From: Candidatus Thalassolituus haligoni
GTDB taxonomy: Bacteria > Pseudomonadota > Gammaproteobacteria > Pseudomonadales > Oceanobacteraceae
Length of the DNA stretch: 64,000 bases
Direction of reading: 5' to 3'
Assembly (NCBI RefSeq): GCF_041222825.1
Contig: NZ_CP139482.1
Span: 3,014,001 to 3,078,000, forward strand
Positions 1-11,043 of this stretch are shown in pieces. The stretch's first letter is position 1. The number at the start of each line of letters is the position of its first letter. Position numbers and translations under genes: made by a program. The notes below the pieces were generated by a model. That model was not told where the DNA came from and made no database searches. It was given only the letters and a program-made list of their open reading frames with translations.

Positions 1-1405
1 CGCCAGCCCCCTGAGTCAGCAGCAGGTCACCGGCTTTGAGTACTCCGGTCAACAAACCTTCGAGGGATTCGCCACGTTCGATAAATACCGGGTCTACTTC
101 GCCGCGCTGGCGAATACTGCCGCACAGTGAGCGGCCATCAGCACCGGCAATCGCTTTTTCTCCTGCCGGGTAGACATCCATCAGCAGCAGGACATCGGCC
201 ATCGATAACACTTTGACAAAATCTTCATACAGGTCGCGGGTACGACTGAAACGATGCGGCTGGAACAACATCACCAGCCGGCGCTCGGGAAAGCCCTTGC
301 GAATGGCTTCAATAGTCACTTCCAGTTCACGAGGATGGTGGCCATAATCATCCACCATCATCACGTTGCCATCAGCCAATGGGAATTCTCCGCACACTTG
401 AAAGCGCCGGCCAACCCCGGCAAATTTTTCCAGCGCTGAGCGAATGGCGTCATCCGCGACACCTTCTTCATCCGCGACCGCAACTGTCGCCAGCGCATTC
501 AGTACATTATGTCGACCCGGCATTCTCATGCGAATATTAAGCGGCAGTCGATCTCCGGGACGCACCAGGGTAAATTCGGTGAACATCCCCTGTTGCACAA
601 CATTGATGGCGCGGTAATCGGCATCGCCGGAAAAACCATAGGTCACAGTTTGCCGTGAAATCTCAGGAAGAATTGAACGCACGGTGTCATCATCGATACA
701 GACGACTGCCAGACCATAAAATGGCAAATTGTGCAGGAACTCGATAAAGGTCTGCTTCAGCCGTTCAAAGTCACCGCCGTAGGTCGACATATGGTCAGCA
801 TCAATATTGGTAACAATCGAGACCATCGGTTGCAAGTGCAGGAAGCTGGCATCACTTTCGTCCGCTTCCGCAATCAGATAACGACTGGCACCCAAACGGG
901 CGTTGGCCCCGGCACTGTTCAACTTGCCGCCAATGACAAACGTCGGATCCAGCCCGGCTTCGGCAAAAATACTGGTCAACAAACTGGTCGTGGTCGTCTT
1001 GCCATGGGTTCCGGCCACCGCAACGCCGTGGCGAAAACGCATCAGCTCCGCCAGCATTTCTGCCCGCCGCACCACCGGTTTACGCTGTGCCAGCGCCGCA
1101 GCCACTTCCGGATTGCGGGTATCGATCGCAGAAGACACCACTACCACATCGGCAGTCGCAATATTTTCTGCCTCATGGCCGATAAACAGTGTGACACCCA
1201 GGTTCTGCAAACGACGGGTAACCGCCGATGCGCGAATATCCGAGCCGGTAATCATATATCCCTGATTCAGCAGCACCTCCGCAATACCGCACATCCCGGT
1301 GCCACCAATACCGACAAAATGGATGCAGCGAATACGTCGCATCTCGGGAATCAAATGTGCCAGCTGACCATTTGCCAGCGTCGGTTCTGCAGACGCATCA
1401 ATCAC
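1..1405 (-). CDS. murC: UDP-N-acetylmuramate--L-alanine ligase MurC (3' end cut by window edge)
   Basis: Cytoplasmic Mur ligase that adds L-alanine to UDP-N-acetylmuramic acid, the first amino acid of the peptidoglycan stem. About 468 residues are visible. The N-terminal Rossmann glycine motif [15 protein letters not shown] lies near residue 30 and the ATP-binding loop GTHGKTTTT near residue 128; both are diagnostic. MurC is usually about 475-490 residues, so only the extreme C-terminus lies outside the window. The start is a GTG at 1405, preceded by AGGAAA. The frame has a TGA four codons upstream, so no earlier start is possible. It overlaps the murG stop by 8 bp, consistent with translational coupling at the distal end of the dcw operon. 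Identification is firm; the GTG start is likely. Confidence 0.95.
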   Translation of the reverse strand, partial: MIDASAEPTLANGQLAHLIPEMRRIRCIHFVGIGGTGMCGIAEVLLNQGYMITGSDIRASAVTRRLQNLGVTLFIGHEAENIATADVVVVSSAIDTRNPEVAAALAQRKPVVRRAEMLAELMRFRHGVAVAGTHGKTTTTSLLTSIFAEAGLDPTFVIGGKLNSAGANARLGASRYLIAEADESDASFLHLQPMVSIVTNIDADHMSTYGGDFERLKQTFIEFLHNLPFYGLAVVCIDDDTVRSILPEISRQTVTYGFSGDADYRAINVVQQGMFTEFTLVRPGDRLPLNIRMRMPGRHNVLNALATVAVADEEGVADDAIRSALEKFAGVGRRFQVCGEFPLADGNVMMVDDYGHHPRELEVTIEAIRKGFPERRLVMLFQPHRFSRTRDLYEDFVKVLSMADVLLLMDVYPAGEKAIAGADGRSLCGSIRQRGEVDPVFIERGESLEGLLTGVLKAGDLLLTQGAG

Positions 1406-2510
1406 GTGTTTTCCTCATAATCTGTTCAACGGCCAGAGCGGTTGCATCCGGTCGGGCCTGGGCACGACTCTGATCGGCCATAGTCTGTAACCGGCTACGA
1501 TCCTGATTCAGCAGGCCAAGTGTGTGTTGCAGCCACTCTGGCGTCAGATCCTTTTGTTGACGAATCAGCGCGGCACCGGCATCAGCCAGATAACCGGCAT
1601 TGACCGTTTGATGATCATCAACCGCATAGGGGAATGGTACAAAGATGGCCGCCTTGCCTACGGCGGCGATTTCGGACACGGTCAGTGCACCAGAGCGGCA
1701 AATCATCAGATCTGCCCAACCATAGGCTGCTGCCATATCATCAATAAATGCGGAAACCTCGGCGACCACGTTGCTGGCGTCATAGGCCGCCAACATCCGC
1801 TCGTAATCCCGTTTGCCCACCTGATGGCGCAAATTTGGTCGCTGATCCGCCGCCAGCCCTTGCCAACACGTCAGTACCACATCGTTCAGCGCAGCAGCAC
1901 CGAGACTGCCACCCACGACCAGCACATTTAACGGGTCAGAGGGTGGCACTGCTCGCACCGGTAATTCCGCCAGTTCGCGTCGTACCGGATTCCCCACCGT
2001 CACAGCTCCAGACAAAGCGCCAGGAAATGCCTGCAGGCTTAAGTGTGCAATCCGGTTGAGCCAGCGATTGGTCATACCGGCAATGGCATTCTGTTCGTGA
2101 ATCAGCAGTGGCACCCCCGCGAGGCGCGCCGCCACCCCGCCTGGGCCAGCAATATAACCACCAAACCCCACCACAATATCGGCCTTGATAGCCCGAATAA
2201 CCGCCAGCGATTGCCAGGTCGCCAGAGCAATGCGCCAGGGTGCCAAGATCAGGCCTTTGATTCCCTTGCCACGTAGCCCACGAATATTCACCGCATGCAG
2301 GGGATAGCCAGCCGCCGGAACAAGATTTTGTTCCATGCCATACGGTGTCCCGAGCCAGTGAATATCATACCCTTGGGCCACCAGCGCATGGGCAACGGCC
2401 AGGGCCGGAAAAACATGGCCACCAGTACCGGCAGCCATAATCAGGGCGACTTTTCTGGTTGTCGGTTTGACTGTTGACGTTGACGTTGACGTTGACGTTG
2501 ATGGACTCAT
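1398..2510 (-). CDS. murG: MurG, lipid II-forming N-acetylglucosaminyltransferase
   Basis: Peripheral inner-membrane GT28 glycosyltransferase that transfers GlcNAc from UDP-GlcNAc to lipid I, making lipid II. It has 370 residues, the usual length. The glycine loop [13 protein letters not shown] is near residue 27, [13 protein letters not shown] near residue 140, and the C-terminal donor-site segment around [13 protein letters not shown] is present. The start at 2510 has a strong GGAGGTGAG site at good spacing and overlaps the ftsW stop by 4 bp (ATGA). The first about 18 residues are unusual: a Ser-Thr run (residues 4-13) encoded by a GTTGAC hexanucleotide tandem repeat precedes the normal first beta strand. 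The strong ribosome site implies that this low-complexity tail really is translated. Confidence 0.97.
   Translation of the reverse strand: MSPSTSTSTSTSTVKPTTRKVALIMAAGTGGHVFPALAVAHALVAQGYDIHWLGTPYGMEQNLVPAAGYPLHAVNIRGLRGKGIKGLILAPWRIALATWQSLAVIRAIKADIVVGFGGYIAGPGGVAARLAGVPLLIHEQNAIAGMTNRWLNRIAHLSLQAFPGALSGAVTVGNPVRRELAELPVRAVPPSDPLNVLVVGGSLGAAALNDVVLTCWQGLAADQRPNLRHQVGKRDYERMLAAYDASNVVAEVSAFIDDMAAAYGWADLMICRSGALTVSEIAAVGKAAIFVPFPYAVDDHQTVNAGYLADAGAALIRQQKDLTPEWLQHTLGLLNQDRSRLQTMADQSRAQARPDATALAVEQIMRKTRD
2473..2502 (-). repeat. Hexanucleotide tandem repeat (GTTGAC) in the murG 5' end
   Basis: On the plus strand GTTGAC occurs four times perfectly and once as GTTGAT, head to tail. On the coding strand it specifies alternating Thr and Ser codons after the start of murG. 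The unit is a multiple of three, so copy-number change would lengthen or shorten the tail without breaking the frame. Confidence 0.9.
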
Positions 2511-3664
2511 TGCTCACCTCCGTCGTCGTGCTGTTCCGGCTCAGGCAACAGCATCGCTTCATACTTCACCCGCATCACAATACCGATCATGGCACAGGCC
2601 AACACCAGGCTGCTGCCGCCGTAGCTGAAAAATGGCAAGGTCAGCCCCTTGGTCGGTAACAAGCCGATATTCACGCCCAGGTTAATCACAATTTGCAGCG
2701 CCAGTAACGATCCAATACCCGCCGCAATATAGGCGCCATAAAGCAAGCCGCGTTGTTGTGCAATCCACACGGTTTGCCAGATTCGCGCTACCAGAAACGT
2801 CAGTAATGCAATCGCCACCAAACCACCAAATAATCCGGTTTCTTCAGCCCAAATAGCGAACACAAAGTCGGTATGGGCTTCTGGCAGGTAAAACAGTTTC
2901 TGCACGCTTTCTCCCAACCCCACCCCGAACCACTCGCCACGGCCAAATGCAATCAGTGACTGGGTAAGCTGATATCCGGTACCGTACACATGTTCGGGTG
3001 CCCAGGGGTCGAGATACGCCATCAATCGTGCCACTCGCCATTCTTCTGATGTCAGCGCTATAACCGACAAAACCCCGGTACCGATCATCAACAAGAAATA
3101 CTGTCCGGCCTTAACGCCCCCCAGAAACAGCTGAATCATCGCCGCGCCCAACAAAACAACAGCGGCACCAAAATCCGGTTCCATCAGCAGTAACAGCACC
3201 ATGATGACCAGTACAAACAAGGGTTTGATAAAGCCCCAGAAACGTTCACGCACTTCCGGCAAGCGGCGCACCAAATAGCCGGACACATAAAAAATGGCGG
3301 CCAGCTTGGCCAGTTCCGATGCCTGCAACTTGAACAAAACAAAGTTCAACCAGCGACGACTGCCATTCACCTCATGGCCAACCCCCGGCACCAGCACCAG
3401 ACACAGTCCGACAAAACCCAGCGCCAGCATCGGCAACTCGAACTGACGCCAGCGCTCCAGACTGATCTGACTGGCGATATACAGCGCGGCCACACCCAGC
3501 ATCAGATATACACCGTGGCGAATAGCAAAATACGCGGCATTACCCGTCAGCTTTTCACCAATACCAGTCGATGCTGAAGCCACCATCACCCAGCCCAGTA
3601 CCATCAGTAGCAACCAGGGAATAAAATGCTGATCGCGAGCTTGCCAGCGCAGATTCTCAAACAT
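2507..3664 (-). CDS. ftsW: FtsW, SEDS-family septal peptidoglycan polymerase
   Basis: Polytopic SEDS glycosyltransferase that polymerises lipid II at the septum together with its cognate transpeptidase FtsI. The chosen start gives 385 residues beginning MFENLRWQARDQ. The reading frame stays open upstream inside murD, but that part is out of character for the family. About ten hydrophobic segments are visible. Family signatures include the loop LPEAHTDFVFAIWAEE and the C-terminal segment GLLPTKGLTLPFFSYGGSS. It overlaps murD by 8 bp and murG by 4 bp, so it is tightly coupled in the operon. Identification is secure. Confidence 0.96.
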   Translation of the reverse strand: MFENLRWQARDQHFIPWLLLMVLGWVMVASASTGIGEKLTGNAAYFAIRHGVYLMLGVAALYIASQISLERWRQFELPMLALGFVGLCLVLVPGVGHEVNGSRRWLNFVLFKLQASELAKLAAIFYVSGYLVRRLPEVRERFWGFIKPLFVLVIMVLLLLMEPDFGAAVVLLGAAMIQLFLGGVKAGQYFLLMIGTGVLSVIALTSEEWRVARLMAYLDPWAPEHVYGTGYQLTQSLIAFGRGEWFGVGLGESVQKLFYLPEAHTDFVFAIWAEETGLFGGLVAIALLTFLVARIWQTVWIAQQRGLLYGAYIAAGIGSLLALQIVINLGVNIGLLPTKGLTLPFFSYGGSSLVLACAMIGIVMRVKYEAMLLPEPEQHDDGGEQ

Positions 3665-5033
3665 CCACCAATCTCCCGACCAGCTCGCAGAAACGTCGAC
3701 CGCGTTCCATGTAATTGGGAAACTGATCCAGACTGGCACAGGCCGGTGACAACAGCACAATGTCTCCCGCACTGGCATTACGGGCAGCAAACGTAAAGGC
3801 TTCAAACAGATCCGGAAAATGGTAGGCCGGACAAGTTGCAGCCAGCGCTGTGGCCAGTGATCCGCCATCTTTGCCAAAACAACACACGCCAGCGATACCG
3901 GTCTGGCAGGCGTCAGTCAAAGGTTGAAAATCCTGTCCTTTACCATCGCCACCCGCCAATAACCAGATTGATCCAGCTTCGCCAGCAAGGCCCTGGCCAG
4001 CCAATCCCTGAATAGCCGCCAGGGTTGAACCCACATTGGTGCCTTTGGAGTCGTTGATAAACGCAACACCGCCATGCTCTCCGACCCATTCACAGCGATG
4101 CGCCAGACCGGCAAAGCGACACAGCGTAGTGCGAGCCTGAGCGGGACTCACACCCACGGTTTCGACCAGCGCCAGCGCAGCCATCACATTGGCCAGATTG
4201 TGGCGGCCACGGATTTTCAACTCCGAGCTGTGCACCAGTTTCATGCCGGCGCGTACCACCCAATCACCGGCAATGCCGTCACGCTCACCTGGCTGCAGTC
4301 CAAAATCATCGTCTGCAGGGGCATTCAGGGTAAAACCGGCTTCTTCAGCGATTTCATCATGAGGGCTGCTGGCATCATCATCACGATTGACCACCGCCAG
4401 CTCACAGCCGATAAAAATACGCTGTTTGGCCAACCCGTAGTCCGCCATACCCTGATAACGATCCAGATGGTCTTCGCTCAGGTTCAGAATGGTGGCCACC
4501 CGAGCCTTCAGACTGGAAGTGGTTTCCAGCTGGAAACTCGACAACTCCAGCACATAAACGTCCGGTTGTGGCCCATCCAGCAAATCCAGTACCGGCACAC
4601 CGATATTGCCGCCCATCACGGCGGTCATACCGGCATCAACCAGAATATCCCGCACCAGAGTGGTGACGGTACTTTTACCGTTGGAGCCAGTGATGGCGAT
4701 GACTGGCGTATGGTTATGGCGGGCGAACAGCTCGACGTCACCGATAACTTCAACCTGTTCACTCAGCGCCTGTTGTAACGCCGGTTCCGACAGTGCCACC
4801 CCAGGGCTGACAATAATCTGGTGATAATCAGCCAACAACTCACCATCCAAAGCCCCGAGACGGATATTGGCCTTGGGAAATTGCGCTTTCAGACTGTCTA
4901 CAGCAGGCAAAGCATCACGGCTGTCGCACAGATCAAACGCCCAGCCCATGCGCTGGCAATAACGTGCCGTCGCCTGACCGGAAACGCCCAGTCCGACGAT
5001 CATACGTTTGATGTGTGCCTTTGCCAGCGTCAT
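3657..5033 (-). CDS. murD: MurD, UDP-N-acetylmuramoylalanine--D-glutamate ligase
   Basis: Cytoplasmic Mur ligase that adds D-glutamate to UDP-MurNAc-L-Ala. It has 458 residues, a normal length. The N-terminal uracil-binding Rossmann motif GLGVSGQATARY is near residue 14, the P-loop AITGSNGKSTVTTL near residue 113, and the C-terminal domain shows LLAGGDGKGQDF and LLSPACASLDQF, all typical of MurD. It starts 12 bp after the mraY stop and its end overlaps ftsW by 8 bp. Confidence 0.97.
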   Translation of the reverse strand: MTLAKAHIKRMIVGLGVSGQATARYCQRMGWAFDLCDSRDALPAVDSLKAQFPKANIRLGALDGELLADYHQIIVSPGVALSEPALQQALSEQVEVIGDVELFARHNHTPVIAITGSNGKSTVTTLVRDILVDAGMTAVMGGNIGVPVLDLLDGPQPDVYVLELSSFQLETTSSLKARVATILNLSEDHLDRYQGMADYGLAKQRIFIGCELAVVNRDDDASSPHDEIAEEAGFTLNAPADDDFGLQPGERDGIAGDWVVRAGMKLVHSSELKIRGRHNLANVMAALALVETVGVSPAQARTTLCRFAGLAHRCEWVGEHGGVAFINDSKGTNVGSTLAAIQGLAGQGLAGEAGSIWLLAGGDGKGQDFQPLTDACQTGIAGVCCFGKDGGSLATALAATCPAYHFPDLFEAFTFAARNASAGDIVLLSPACASLDQFPNYMERGRRFCELVGRLVDV

Positions 5034-5045
5034 AAATACAGCCCG

Positions 5046-6128
5046 TTAACGAATTTTCAGTGTGGCCAACCCGGCCAGCACAAGAATAATGGTGACAATC
5101 CAGAAGCGCACAATCACGCGTGGTTCTGGCCAACCTTTCAATTCAAAATGGTGGTGCAGCGGCGCCATGCGGAAAATGCGTTTACCCGTCATTTTGAACG
5201 ACGCTACCTGCAGGATCACCGACAGGGTTTCGGCCACAAAAATGCCACCCATAATAAACAGCACCACTTCCATCCGGATAATCACTGCCACAATGCCGAG
5301 CGCAGCGCCCAGTGCCAGGGAACCGACATCGCCCATGAACACTTGTGCCGGATAGGTGTTAAACCAGAGGAAACCAATCCCGGCCCCCACCATGGCACCA
5401 CAAAACACCACCAGTTCACCGGCACCCGCGATATAAGGAATATGCAAATAGTTGGCGTAGTTGACGTTGCCAGCGAGGTAAGCACATACCCCCAGGGCGG
5501 CGCTGACCATCACCGTCGGCATAATCGCCAGACCATCCAGACCATCCGTCAGGTTCACAGCATTACTGGAACCAACGATGACAAAGTAGCTTAGCAGTAC
5601 AAACATCAACCCCAATTGCGGCATGATGTCCTTGAAAAAAGGCACCACAAACTGGGTTTCCTGCGGGCTCTGGGCGCTGTAATACAGATAGGCCGCCGCC
5701 AGCAGACCAAATACCGATTGCCAGAAATATTTCCAGCGGCCGGGCAGGCCTCGAGAGTTTTTCTCGACCACCTTGCGGTAGTCATCCACCCAGCCGATAG
5801 CACCAAACAGCAGCGTTACCAACAGTACAACCCAGACGAAACGATTTTCCAGGTTGCCCCATAACAGCGTACTGAGCGCGATCGATACCAGAATCAATAC
5901 CCCGCCCATGGTAGGTGTCCCCGCCTTGCTCAGATGCGACTTCGGCCCCACGTCACGGATCGCCTGACCAATCTGGTATTCGCGTAATTTGCGAATAACA
6001 ACCGGCCCGAGCACCATGGACACCACCAACGCAGTAATCACTGCAAAGATGCTCCTTAACGACAAATAACCCACGACACCAAAACCCGAGTGCCACTGCG
6101 TCAGCCATTCACCCAGCCACAACAACAT
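5046..6128 (-). CDS. mraY: MraY, phospho-MurNAc-pentapeptide transferase
   Basis: Integral inner-membrane enzyme that transfers phospho-MurNAc-pentapeptide to undecaprenyl phosphate, forming lipid I. It has 360 residues with about ten membrane segments. Conserved motifs seen are KAGTPTMGG near residue 69, [10 protein letters not shown] near residue 194, the catalytic-site [14 protein letters not shown] near residue 268, and [11 protein letters not shown] near residue 325. It lies 5 bp downstream of the murF stop within the dcw operon. Confidence 0.97.
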   Translation of the reverse strand: MLLWLGEWLTQWHSGFGVVGYLSLRSIFAVITALVVSMVLGPVVIRKLREYQIGQAIRDVGPKSHLSKAGTPTMGGVLILVSIALSTLLWGNLENRFVWVVLLVTLLFGAIGWVDDYRKVVEKNSRGLPGRWKYFWQSVFGLLAAAYLYYSAQSPQETQFVVPFFKDIMPQLGLMFVLLSYFVIVGSSNAVNLTDGLDGLAIMPTVMVSAALGVCAYLAGNVNYANYLHIPYIAGAGELVVFCGAMVGAGIGFLWFNTYPAQVFMGDVGSLALGAALGIVAVIIRMEVVLFIMGGIFVAETLSVILQVASFKMTGKRIFRMAPLHHHFELKGWPEPRVIVRFWIVTIILVLAGLATLKIR

Positions 6129-6133
6129 AAACC

Positions 6134-7498
6134 CTATTCCCCTGAATGCAGTTGCAACGCCCGAACCACCTGATCCATCCCGGCGCTGCGCGAACCCTTG
6201 ATCAGAATCGTCGCCTGATCGGGCATTTTTTGTTTTATAAACGCCACCACAGCATCACGATCAGGCAACCAATACCCCTGCTCGCCAAATGCCGTCACGG
6301 TGGCGCGGCTCAACGGCCCGGTCGCAACCAGTGCCGAGACTCCCTGTTGTTTGGCATAACGACCCATGTCGCTGTGCGCTTGTTCGGCTCCCTCGCCCAG
6401 TTCCGCCATATCGCCCAATACCAACCAGGCACAGGGCGCGAGGCTTATTACATCAATCGCTGCCCGAATGGAAGCCGGGTTGGCGTTGTAGCTGTCGTCA
6501 ATAATCCGAGCTCCCCCTTCGCCAACCAGTGTTTTCATACGCCCGGCCACAGGGGCTGCGGCCTCCAGACCTTTGGCCACAATATCAGGGGACATACCAA
6601 GGCCCAGCGCTGCCGCAAACACCGCCAGCGCATTGGCAATATTGTGGCGTCCTGGAAAGGCCAGCTGCACCGGCTGGGACCAACTCTGACCACGGCAACA
6701 CACCGTAAAATCGCTGCCATCAACACGGATTTGCAGGTCTTCTGCATACAGATCCGCCGTTGCCGACAGGCCAAACGTAATCACCTGTTTGTGTCTGGCC
6801 CGTGCTTGCCAGTGCTCATAGGCCGGGTCGTCCGCGTTCAACACCACAATGCCTTCAGCGTCAACGCAATCAATCAATTCACCCTTGGTTTGTACGACGC
6901 CAGCCAGCGAGCCGAAACCTTCCAGATGCGCAGCGCTGGCATTGGTAATAATCCCAACCACGGGCTTGACCAGGCAGGCGGTGTAACGAATTTCGCCGGG
7001 ACCACTGGCTCCCAACTCAACAACGGCAGCTTCATGCTCTGATTGCAGCGCCAACAGGGTTTTGGGCACACCGATATGATTGTTCAGATTTCCCGGCGTC
7101 ATCCAGGTAGTAAATTGCTGCTCCAGCACCTTCGCCATCAATTGCTTGGTGGTGGTTTTTCCGGCGCTGCCGGTAATCGCAACGATCGGGCCAGCGAAAG
7201 CGTCTCGTTGCCAGCCAGCGATCAAGCCATAAGCCAACAAGCCATCGTCACATACCAGCCAGGGGCCATCCGGCTCAGTGGCAGGCAGCTGATCCAACAG
7301 CACCGCAACCGCTCCGGCGGCCAGCGCCTGTGTGGCAAAATCGTTACCATTAAAGTGTTCGCCCCGAAGTGCGACATACAAGTCACCTGGCTGAATCTGG
7401 CGTGTGTCGGTCGAGATGCCAGTACAACGTACATCCCGCGAGGGTTGGGCCAGCCCCAGTAAAGAGGCCACCTGACTCAGGGTAAAATCAAACAGCAT
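6134..7498 (-). CDS. murF: MurF, UDP-MurNAc-tripeptide--D-alanyl-D-alanine ligase
   Basis: Cytoplasmic ligase that adds D-Ala-D-Ala to the UDP-MurNAc-tripeptide, completing the stem peptide. The start is placed at the ATG at 7498, giving 454 residues starting [15 protein letters not shown]. The frame is open further upstream inside murE, but that segment does not resemble the family. Motifs are [19 protein letters not shown] in the N-terminal domain, the P-loop [13 protein letters not shown], and the MurF-typical [11 protein letters not shown]. It overlaps murE by 11 bp. Confidence 0.96.
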   Translation of the reverse strand: MLFDFTLSQVASLLGLAQPSRDVRCTGISTDTRQIQPGDLYVALRGEHFNGNDFATQALAAGAVAVLLDQLPATEPDGPWLVCDDGLLAYGLIAGWQRDAFAGPIVAITGSAGKTTTKQLMAKVLEQQFTTWMTPGNLNNHIGVPKTLLALQSEHEAAVVELGASGPGEIRYTACLVKPVVGIITNASAAHLEGFGSLAGVVQTKGELIDCVDAEGIVVLNADDPAYEHWQARARHKQVITFGLSATADLYAEDLQIRVDGSDFTVCCRGQSWSQPVQLAFPGRHNIANALAVFAAALGLGMSPDIVAKGLEAAAPVAGRMKTLVGEGGARIIDDSYNANPASIRAAIDVISLAPCAWLVLGDMAELGEGAEQAHSDMGRYAKQQGVSALVATGPLSRATVTAFGEQGYWLPDRDAVVAFIKQKMPDQATILIKGSRSAGMDQVVRALQLHSGE

Positions 7499-9074
7499 GA
7501 CGACCTCCACTCTGATATCCACCATGAGATCCACGACGAGTCTCATAACCCAGCGTCGCCAGCACCGCCGCATCGCTGTAGGGATGTTTGACACCGGCAA
7601 TTTCCTGCCAGGTTTCATGCCCTTTGCCCGCAATCACCACCAGACCACCACTACTAACCAGCCCGCCACGACGAGAGGATGCTTGCGCAAGTGCCTGTTG
7701 AATCGCCTGGGTACGATCGTGTTCGAGATGAATACCAGCCTCGCGGGCACCCGGAGCGGTCATCGTATCGGCAAAAATCTGTTGTGGGTCTTCAGAACGT
7801 GGATTGTCGTCAGTGAGCCAGACTGAATCCGCATATTTCATCGCTGCCGCCAGCATCTGCGGGCGCTTGCTCCGATCTCGATCACCGCCACAACCAAACA
7901 CCAGCGTCAACGGCTGCTGCCAGGGCAACAAGGATGACAACACGCTCACCAGCGCATCCGGTGTATGGGCAAAATCCACAATGACCGTCGGGCCATCGCC
8001 GCAGGATGGCCGATATACTTCCATCCGCCCGGCAACCGGCTGCAACTGTGCGGCGGCGTCGACCAGCAACGCCAATGACTCTCCAGCAGCAGCCAACATA
8101 GCAATCGCCGCGACGGCATTCGCCAGATTGAATGCTCCCAGCAACGGTAACTGCAAGCAGCACTGTCCCCAGGGGGTAATCAACTCCGCGCTGATACCCG
8201 TACTGTCCAGAGCCAGTATGCGATAACCGATATGTTGAACATTGCCCTCGGCATAACCCTGCACAGCATCGCCAGTAATGACTTCGTCCGTCACCAGGCC
8301 ATAACTGTACCGCAGCCCCTGTATTTCGGTGTCTGCCAGCAACCGCTGGCCATAAGGACAATCACGATTAATCAGTACAAAACCGGTATGGTAATCCAGC
8401 AACAGTCGACGCTTGGCCTGGTAGTAGCTTTCCATATCGCCGTGATAATCGAGATGATCCTGGGTCAGATTGGTCAGTAATGCGCCTTCAAAGCTCATCC
8501 CTGCCACGCGCCCCTGATCCAAGCCGTGAGAAGACACTTCCATCGCTGCACGACAGCCGCCCTGTTCAGCCACCTGAGCCAATGTCCGCAACACCACCGA
8601 CAAATCCGGTGTTGTATTACGAGTTGACGCCAACTCAGGCCAAAGCCCATTACCCAGCGTCCCCAACACACCACAAGGCTTGCCCAGTGCCTGGGAAAGC
8701 TGTGCCAGATACGACACGCACGAACTCTTGCCATTGGTGCCCGTCACCGCGAACACAGGCAAATGACAAACCTGCTGATAACGTCGATAAAGCCATGCTG
8801 CTAAGCGGGCAGACACCACAGGAGCAGAAAAAACCGGCACTGCGGTCTGACCGAATTCACAGCGAAATCCGCTATCCGCTTCCTGCAAAACAGCCACCGC
8901 ACCTTTCTGGATGGCAGCATTGATATATTCTGCACCGTGACTGGCAGCACCGCCTCGAGCGACAAACAGGTCTCCTGGTTGCACATCCCGGCTGTCCGTT
9001 ACCACTTCGGCAAATTCACGATCCCACTCCGGTGGAACAAACAGATCATCCTGCAGCAATTGGGAAAGCTTCAT
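7488..9074 (-). CDS. murE: MurE, UDP-MurNAc-L-Ala-D-Glu--meso-diaminopimelate ligase
   Basis: Mur ligase that adds the third stem-peptide residue. It has 528 residues, somewhat longer than the usual about 490, with a Gly/Arg/Ser-rich tail that overlaps murF. The P-loop VTGTNGKSSCVSYL is near residue 110. The sequence TDDNPRSEDP near residue 400 carries the DNPR signature that selects meso-diaminopimelate rather than lysine, as expected in a Gram-negative. AGKGHETWQ follows near the C-terminus. It overlaps ftsI by 4 bp (ATGA). Confidence 0.97.
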   Translation of the reverse strand: MKLSQLLQDDLFVPPEWDREFAEVVTDSRDVQPGDLFVARGGAASHGAEYINAAIQKGAVAVLQEADSGFRCEFGQTAVPVFSAPVVSARLAAWLYRRYQQVCHLPVFAVTGTNGKSSCVSYLAQLSQALGKPCGVLGTLGNGLWPELASTRNTTPDLSVVLRTLAQVAEQGGCRAAMEVSSHGLDQGRVAGMSFEGALLTNLTQDHLDYHGDMESYYQAKRRLLLDYHTGFVLINRDCPYGQRLLADTEIQGLRYSYGLVTDEVITGDAVQGYAEGNVQHIGYRILALDSTGISAELITPWGQCCLQLPLLGAFNLANAVAAIAMLAAAGESLALLVDAAAQLQPVAGRMEVYRPSCGDGPTVIVDFAHTPDALVSVLSSLLPWQQPLTLVFGCGGDRDRSKRPQMLAAAMKYADSVWLTDDNPRSEDPQQIFADTMTAPGAREAGIHLEHDRTQAIQQALAQASSRRGGLVSSGGLVVIAGKGHETWQEIAGVKHPYSDAAVLATLGYETRRGSHGGYQSGGRHAV

Positions 9075-10792
9075 TTCGGGCCTCCGGCAACAATCAGGGA
9101 AGCCGCTGTCGAATCGTCCGGTGCAATCTGACGTAAACGCAGTGCCTGCTCCATAATGCGCGAAAACACCGGCGCAGCGACTTCGCCCCCGTAATACTCA
9201 CGCCCTTGTGGTTCATCAATCGCCACCACCAGCACCAGATCAGGATCGGTGAGCGGTGCGATACCGGCAAAGACTGCGTTATAAGTCGCATCTTCATAGC
9301 CGTTTTCGCCGACCTTGTGCGCTGTCCCTGTTTTGCCGCCCACCCGGTAACCGGCAACGCGGGCACGCCGTCCAGTACCGAGGTCGGAGGTGACGGTTTC
9401 GAGAATATCCAACACCTGGCGGGCGACCTTATCGGACATCACCCGCTGACAGTCTGGACGTGACTCACTGTCCAGTAACAACGTCGCGTTCAAACGGCAA
9501 CCATGCTGGGTAAAACTGGTATAGGATTGCGCCAGCTGCAATGGCGAAACCGCCATGCCGTAACCGTACGACACCGTCGCCAGACGCAGGTCATCCATCT
9601 GTTCGGGGTAGGGTAAAATACCGACACTCTCACCGGGAAAGCCCAAGCCAGTAGCCTGCCCAAGACCGGCGGCACTCATGATTTTGAACACGGTTTCCGC
9701 ACCCAGATCCGCCGAGATCAGGGTCACACCCACGTTACTGGATTTGGTAATCACGCCGGTCACATCCAGAACGCCATAATCGCGATGATCGCGGATAGTT
9801 TTGTTTTTAACCCGCAAATAGCCCGGACTGGTATCGACCAGCGTGCTCGGGGTATAGCGCCCGGAATCCAGCGCTGCGGCCACGGTAAAGGGCTTCATGG
9901 TCGACCCTGGCTCCAGTACATCGGCCAGCGCCCGATTACGCATATACGCTGGTTTCAATCCGGCCCGATTATTGGGATTGTAGGAAGGCTGGTTCACCAT
10001 CGCCAGAACTTCACCATTATGAGCATCCAGCAACACCGCACTACCAGAAGCCGCATGATGCTGGCGTACAGCGGCCATCAGCTCGCGATACGCCAGATAT
10101 TGCAAACGCAGGTCAATGGTCAGGCGCAAGTCATGACCCGGCTGAGCCACGGACTCCACCGCTAACTGCTTGACCACACGGCCATAGCGATCACGAATCA
10201 CAGTACGGCGTCCACCCGTACCCGTCAGGTAATCGTTATAGGCCAGCTCCAGACCCTCCTGGCCGTTGCCATCAATATCCACGATACCGACCACATGAGC
10301 GGTCACCTCAGCGGCAGGATAATAACGTCGGAAACGACTTTCGAACTGCAAACCCTCCAGTCCCAAAGCCACAACCTGATCGGCCTGGGCCGGTTGCACC
10401 TGCCGATCGACATAAAAGAAACCGCGCCCACGCTGGCGGGCAGCAGTGATTTGCTGCGTCAGCCGATTGGCAGAAATCCCCAACACCTTGGCCAATGACG
10501 CCACTTGGTCAAGGTCAAACACCTGAGGATTAAGACTGATGTCCGTCACTGCCGTGCTGACGGCCAGCGGCTTGCCGAAGCGGTCAGTGATCATGCCGCG
10601 CCGCGCCGGTTGAACCTGAGCGCGGACAATGCGTTTTTCACCTTCTTCAAACAGAAAAGGCTGATCCACCGTATGTAACGAGATCAGCCGCACCAGAATC
10701 AGCAACAACAGCGCAACCATCACCATCAGCACCAGTACAAAGCGCCAGCGGGTAATGCCCTGAGCTGAATGATCATGCTGTGAGGCTGTCAT
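9071..10792 (-). CDS. ftsI: FtsI (PBP3), septal peptidoglycan transpeptidase
   Basis: Class B penicillin-binding protein that crosslinks septal peptidoglycan, acting in the periplasm and anchored by one N-terminal helix (residues about 16-38). It has 573 residues. Active-site motifs are in order: STMK at 297-300 with Ser297 as nucleophile, SSN at 351-353, and KTG at 487-489. The pedestal segment ARRGMITDRFGKPLA is near residue 63. It overlaps ftsL and murE by 4 bp each, so its translation is coupled to both neighbours. It is the partner of FtsW encoded in the same operon. Confidence 0.97.
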   Translation of the reverse strand: MTASQHDHSAQGITRWRFVLVLMVMVALLLLILVRLISLHTVDQPFLFEEGEKRIVRAQVQPARRGMITDRFGKPLAVSTAVTDISLNPQVFDLDQVASLAKVLGISANRLTQQITAARQRGRGFFYVDRQVQPAQADQVVALGLEGLQFESRFRRYYPAAEVTAHVVGIVDIDGNGQEGLELAYNDYLTGTGGRRTVIRDRYGRVVKQLAVESVAQPGHDLRLTIDLRLQYLAYRELMAAVRQHHAASGSAVLLDAHNGEVLAMVNQPSYNPNNRAGLKPAYMRNRALADVLEPGSTMKPFTVAAALDSGRYTPSTLVDTSPGYLRVKNKTIRDHRDYGVLDVTGVITKSSNVGVTLISADLGAETVFKIMSAAGLGQATGLGFPGESVGILPYPEQMDDLRLATVSYGYGMAVSPLQLAQSYTSFTQHGCRLNATLLLDSESRPDCQRVMSDKVARQVLDILETVTSDLGTGRRARVAGYRVGGKTGTAHKVGENGYEDATYNAVFAGIAPLTDPDLVLVVAIDEPQGREYYGGEVAAPVFSRIMEQALRLRQIAPDDSTAASLIVAGGPK

Positions 10793-11043
10793 TGAGAAAG
10801 AATCCTGACCTGTTGTGGTTCAATCATATTAAGTTCACGTCGTGCACGCTGATCGATCCGGGAGTAGCTGGTTAATGCCGCCAGTTCCAGCACCAGTTGT
10901 GTCTGTTCCTGCTGCAAAGCGTCACTGTGTTTTTCGAGCGTCTGCCATTGCTGAACCAGCTGACGATGACCGTGACTGACTCCGATTTGCACCAGAGCCG
11001 ACACCACCACTACCAGCCAAACCAGCACGACAGCCAGATTCAT
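10789..11043 (-). CDS. ftsL: FtsL, divisome bitopic membrane protein
   Basis: Small division protein that forms the FtsQLB complex and activates FtsWI. It has 84 residues: a membrane helix at residues 2-22, then a periplasmic coiled-coil-like stretch ([19 protein letters not shown]) and the motif [16 protein letters not shown] typical of FtsL C-termini. Sequence identity in this family is low, so position between rsmH and ftsI with 4-bp overlaps on both sides is important support. Confidence 0.92.
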   Translation of the reverse strand: MNLAVVLVWLVVVVSALVQIGVSHGHRQLVQQWQTLEKHSDALQQEQTQLVLELAALTSYSRIDQRARRELNMIEPQQVRILSQ

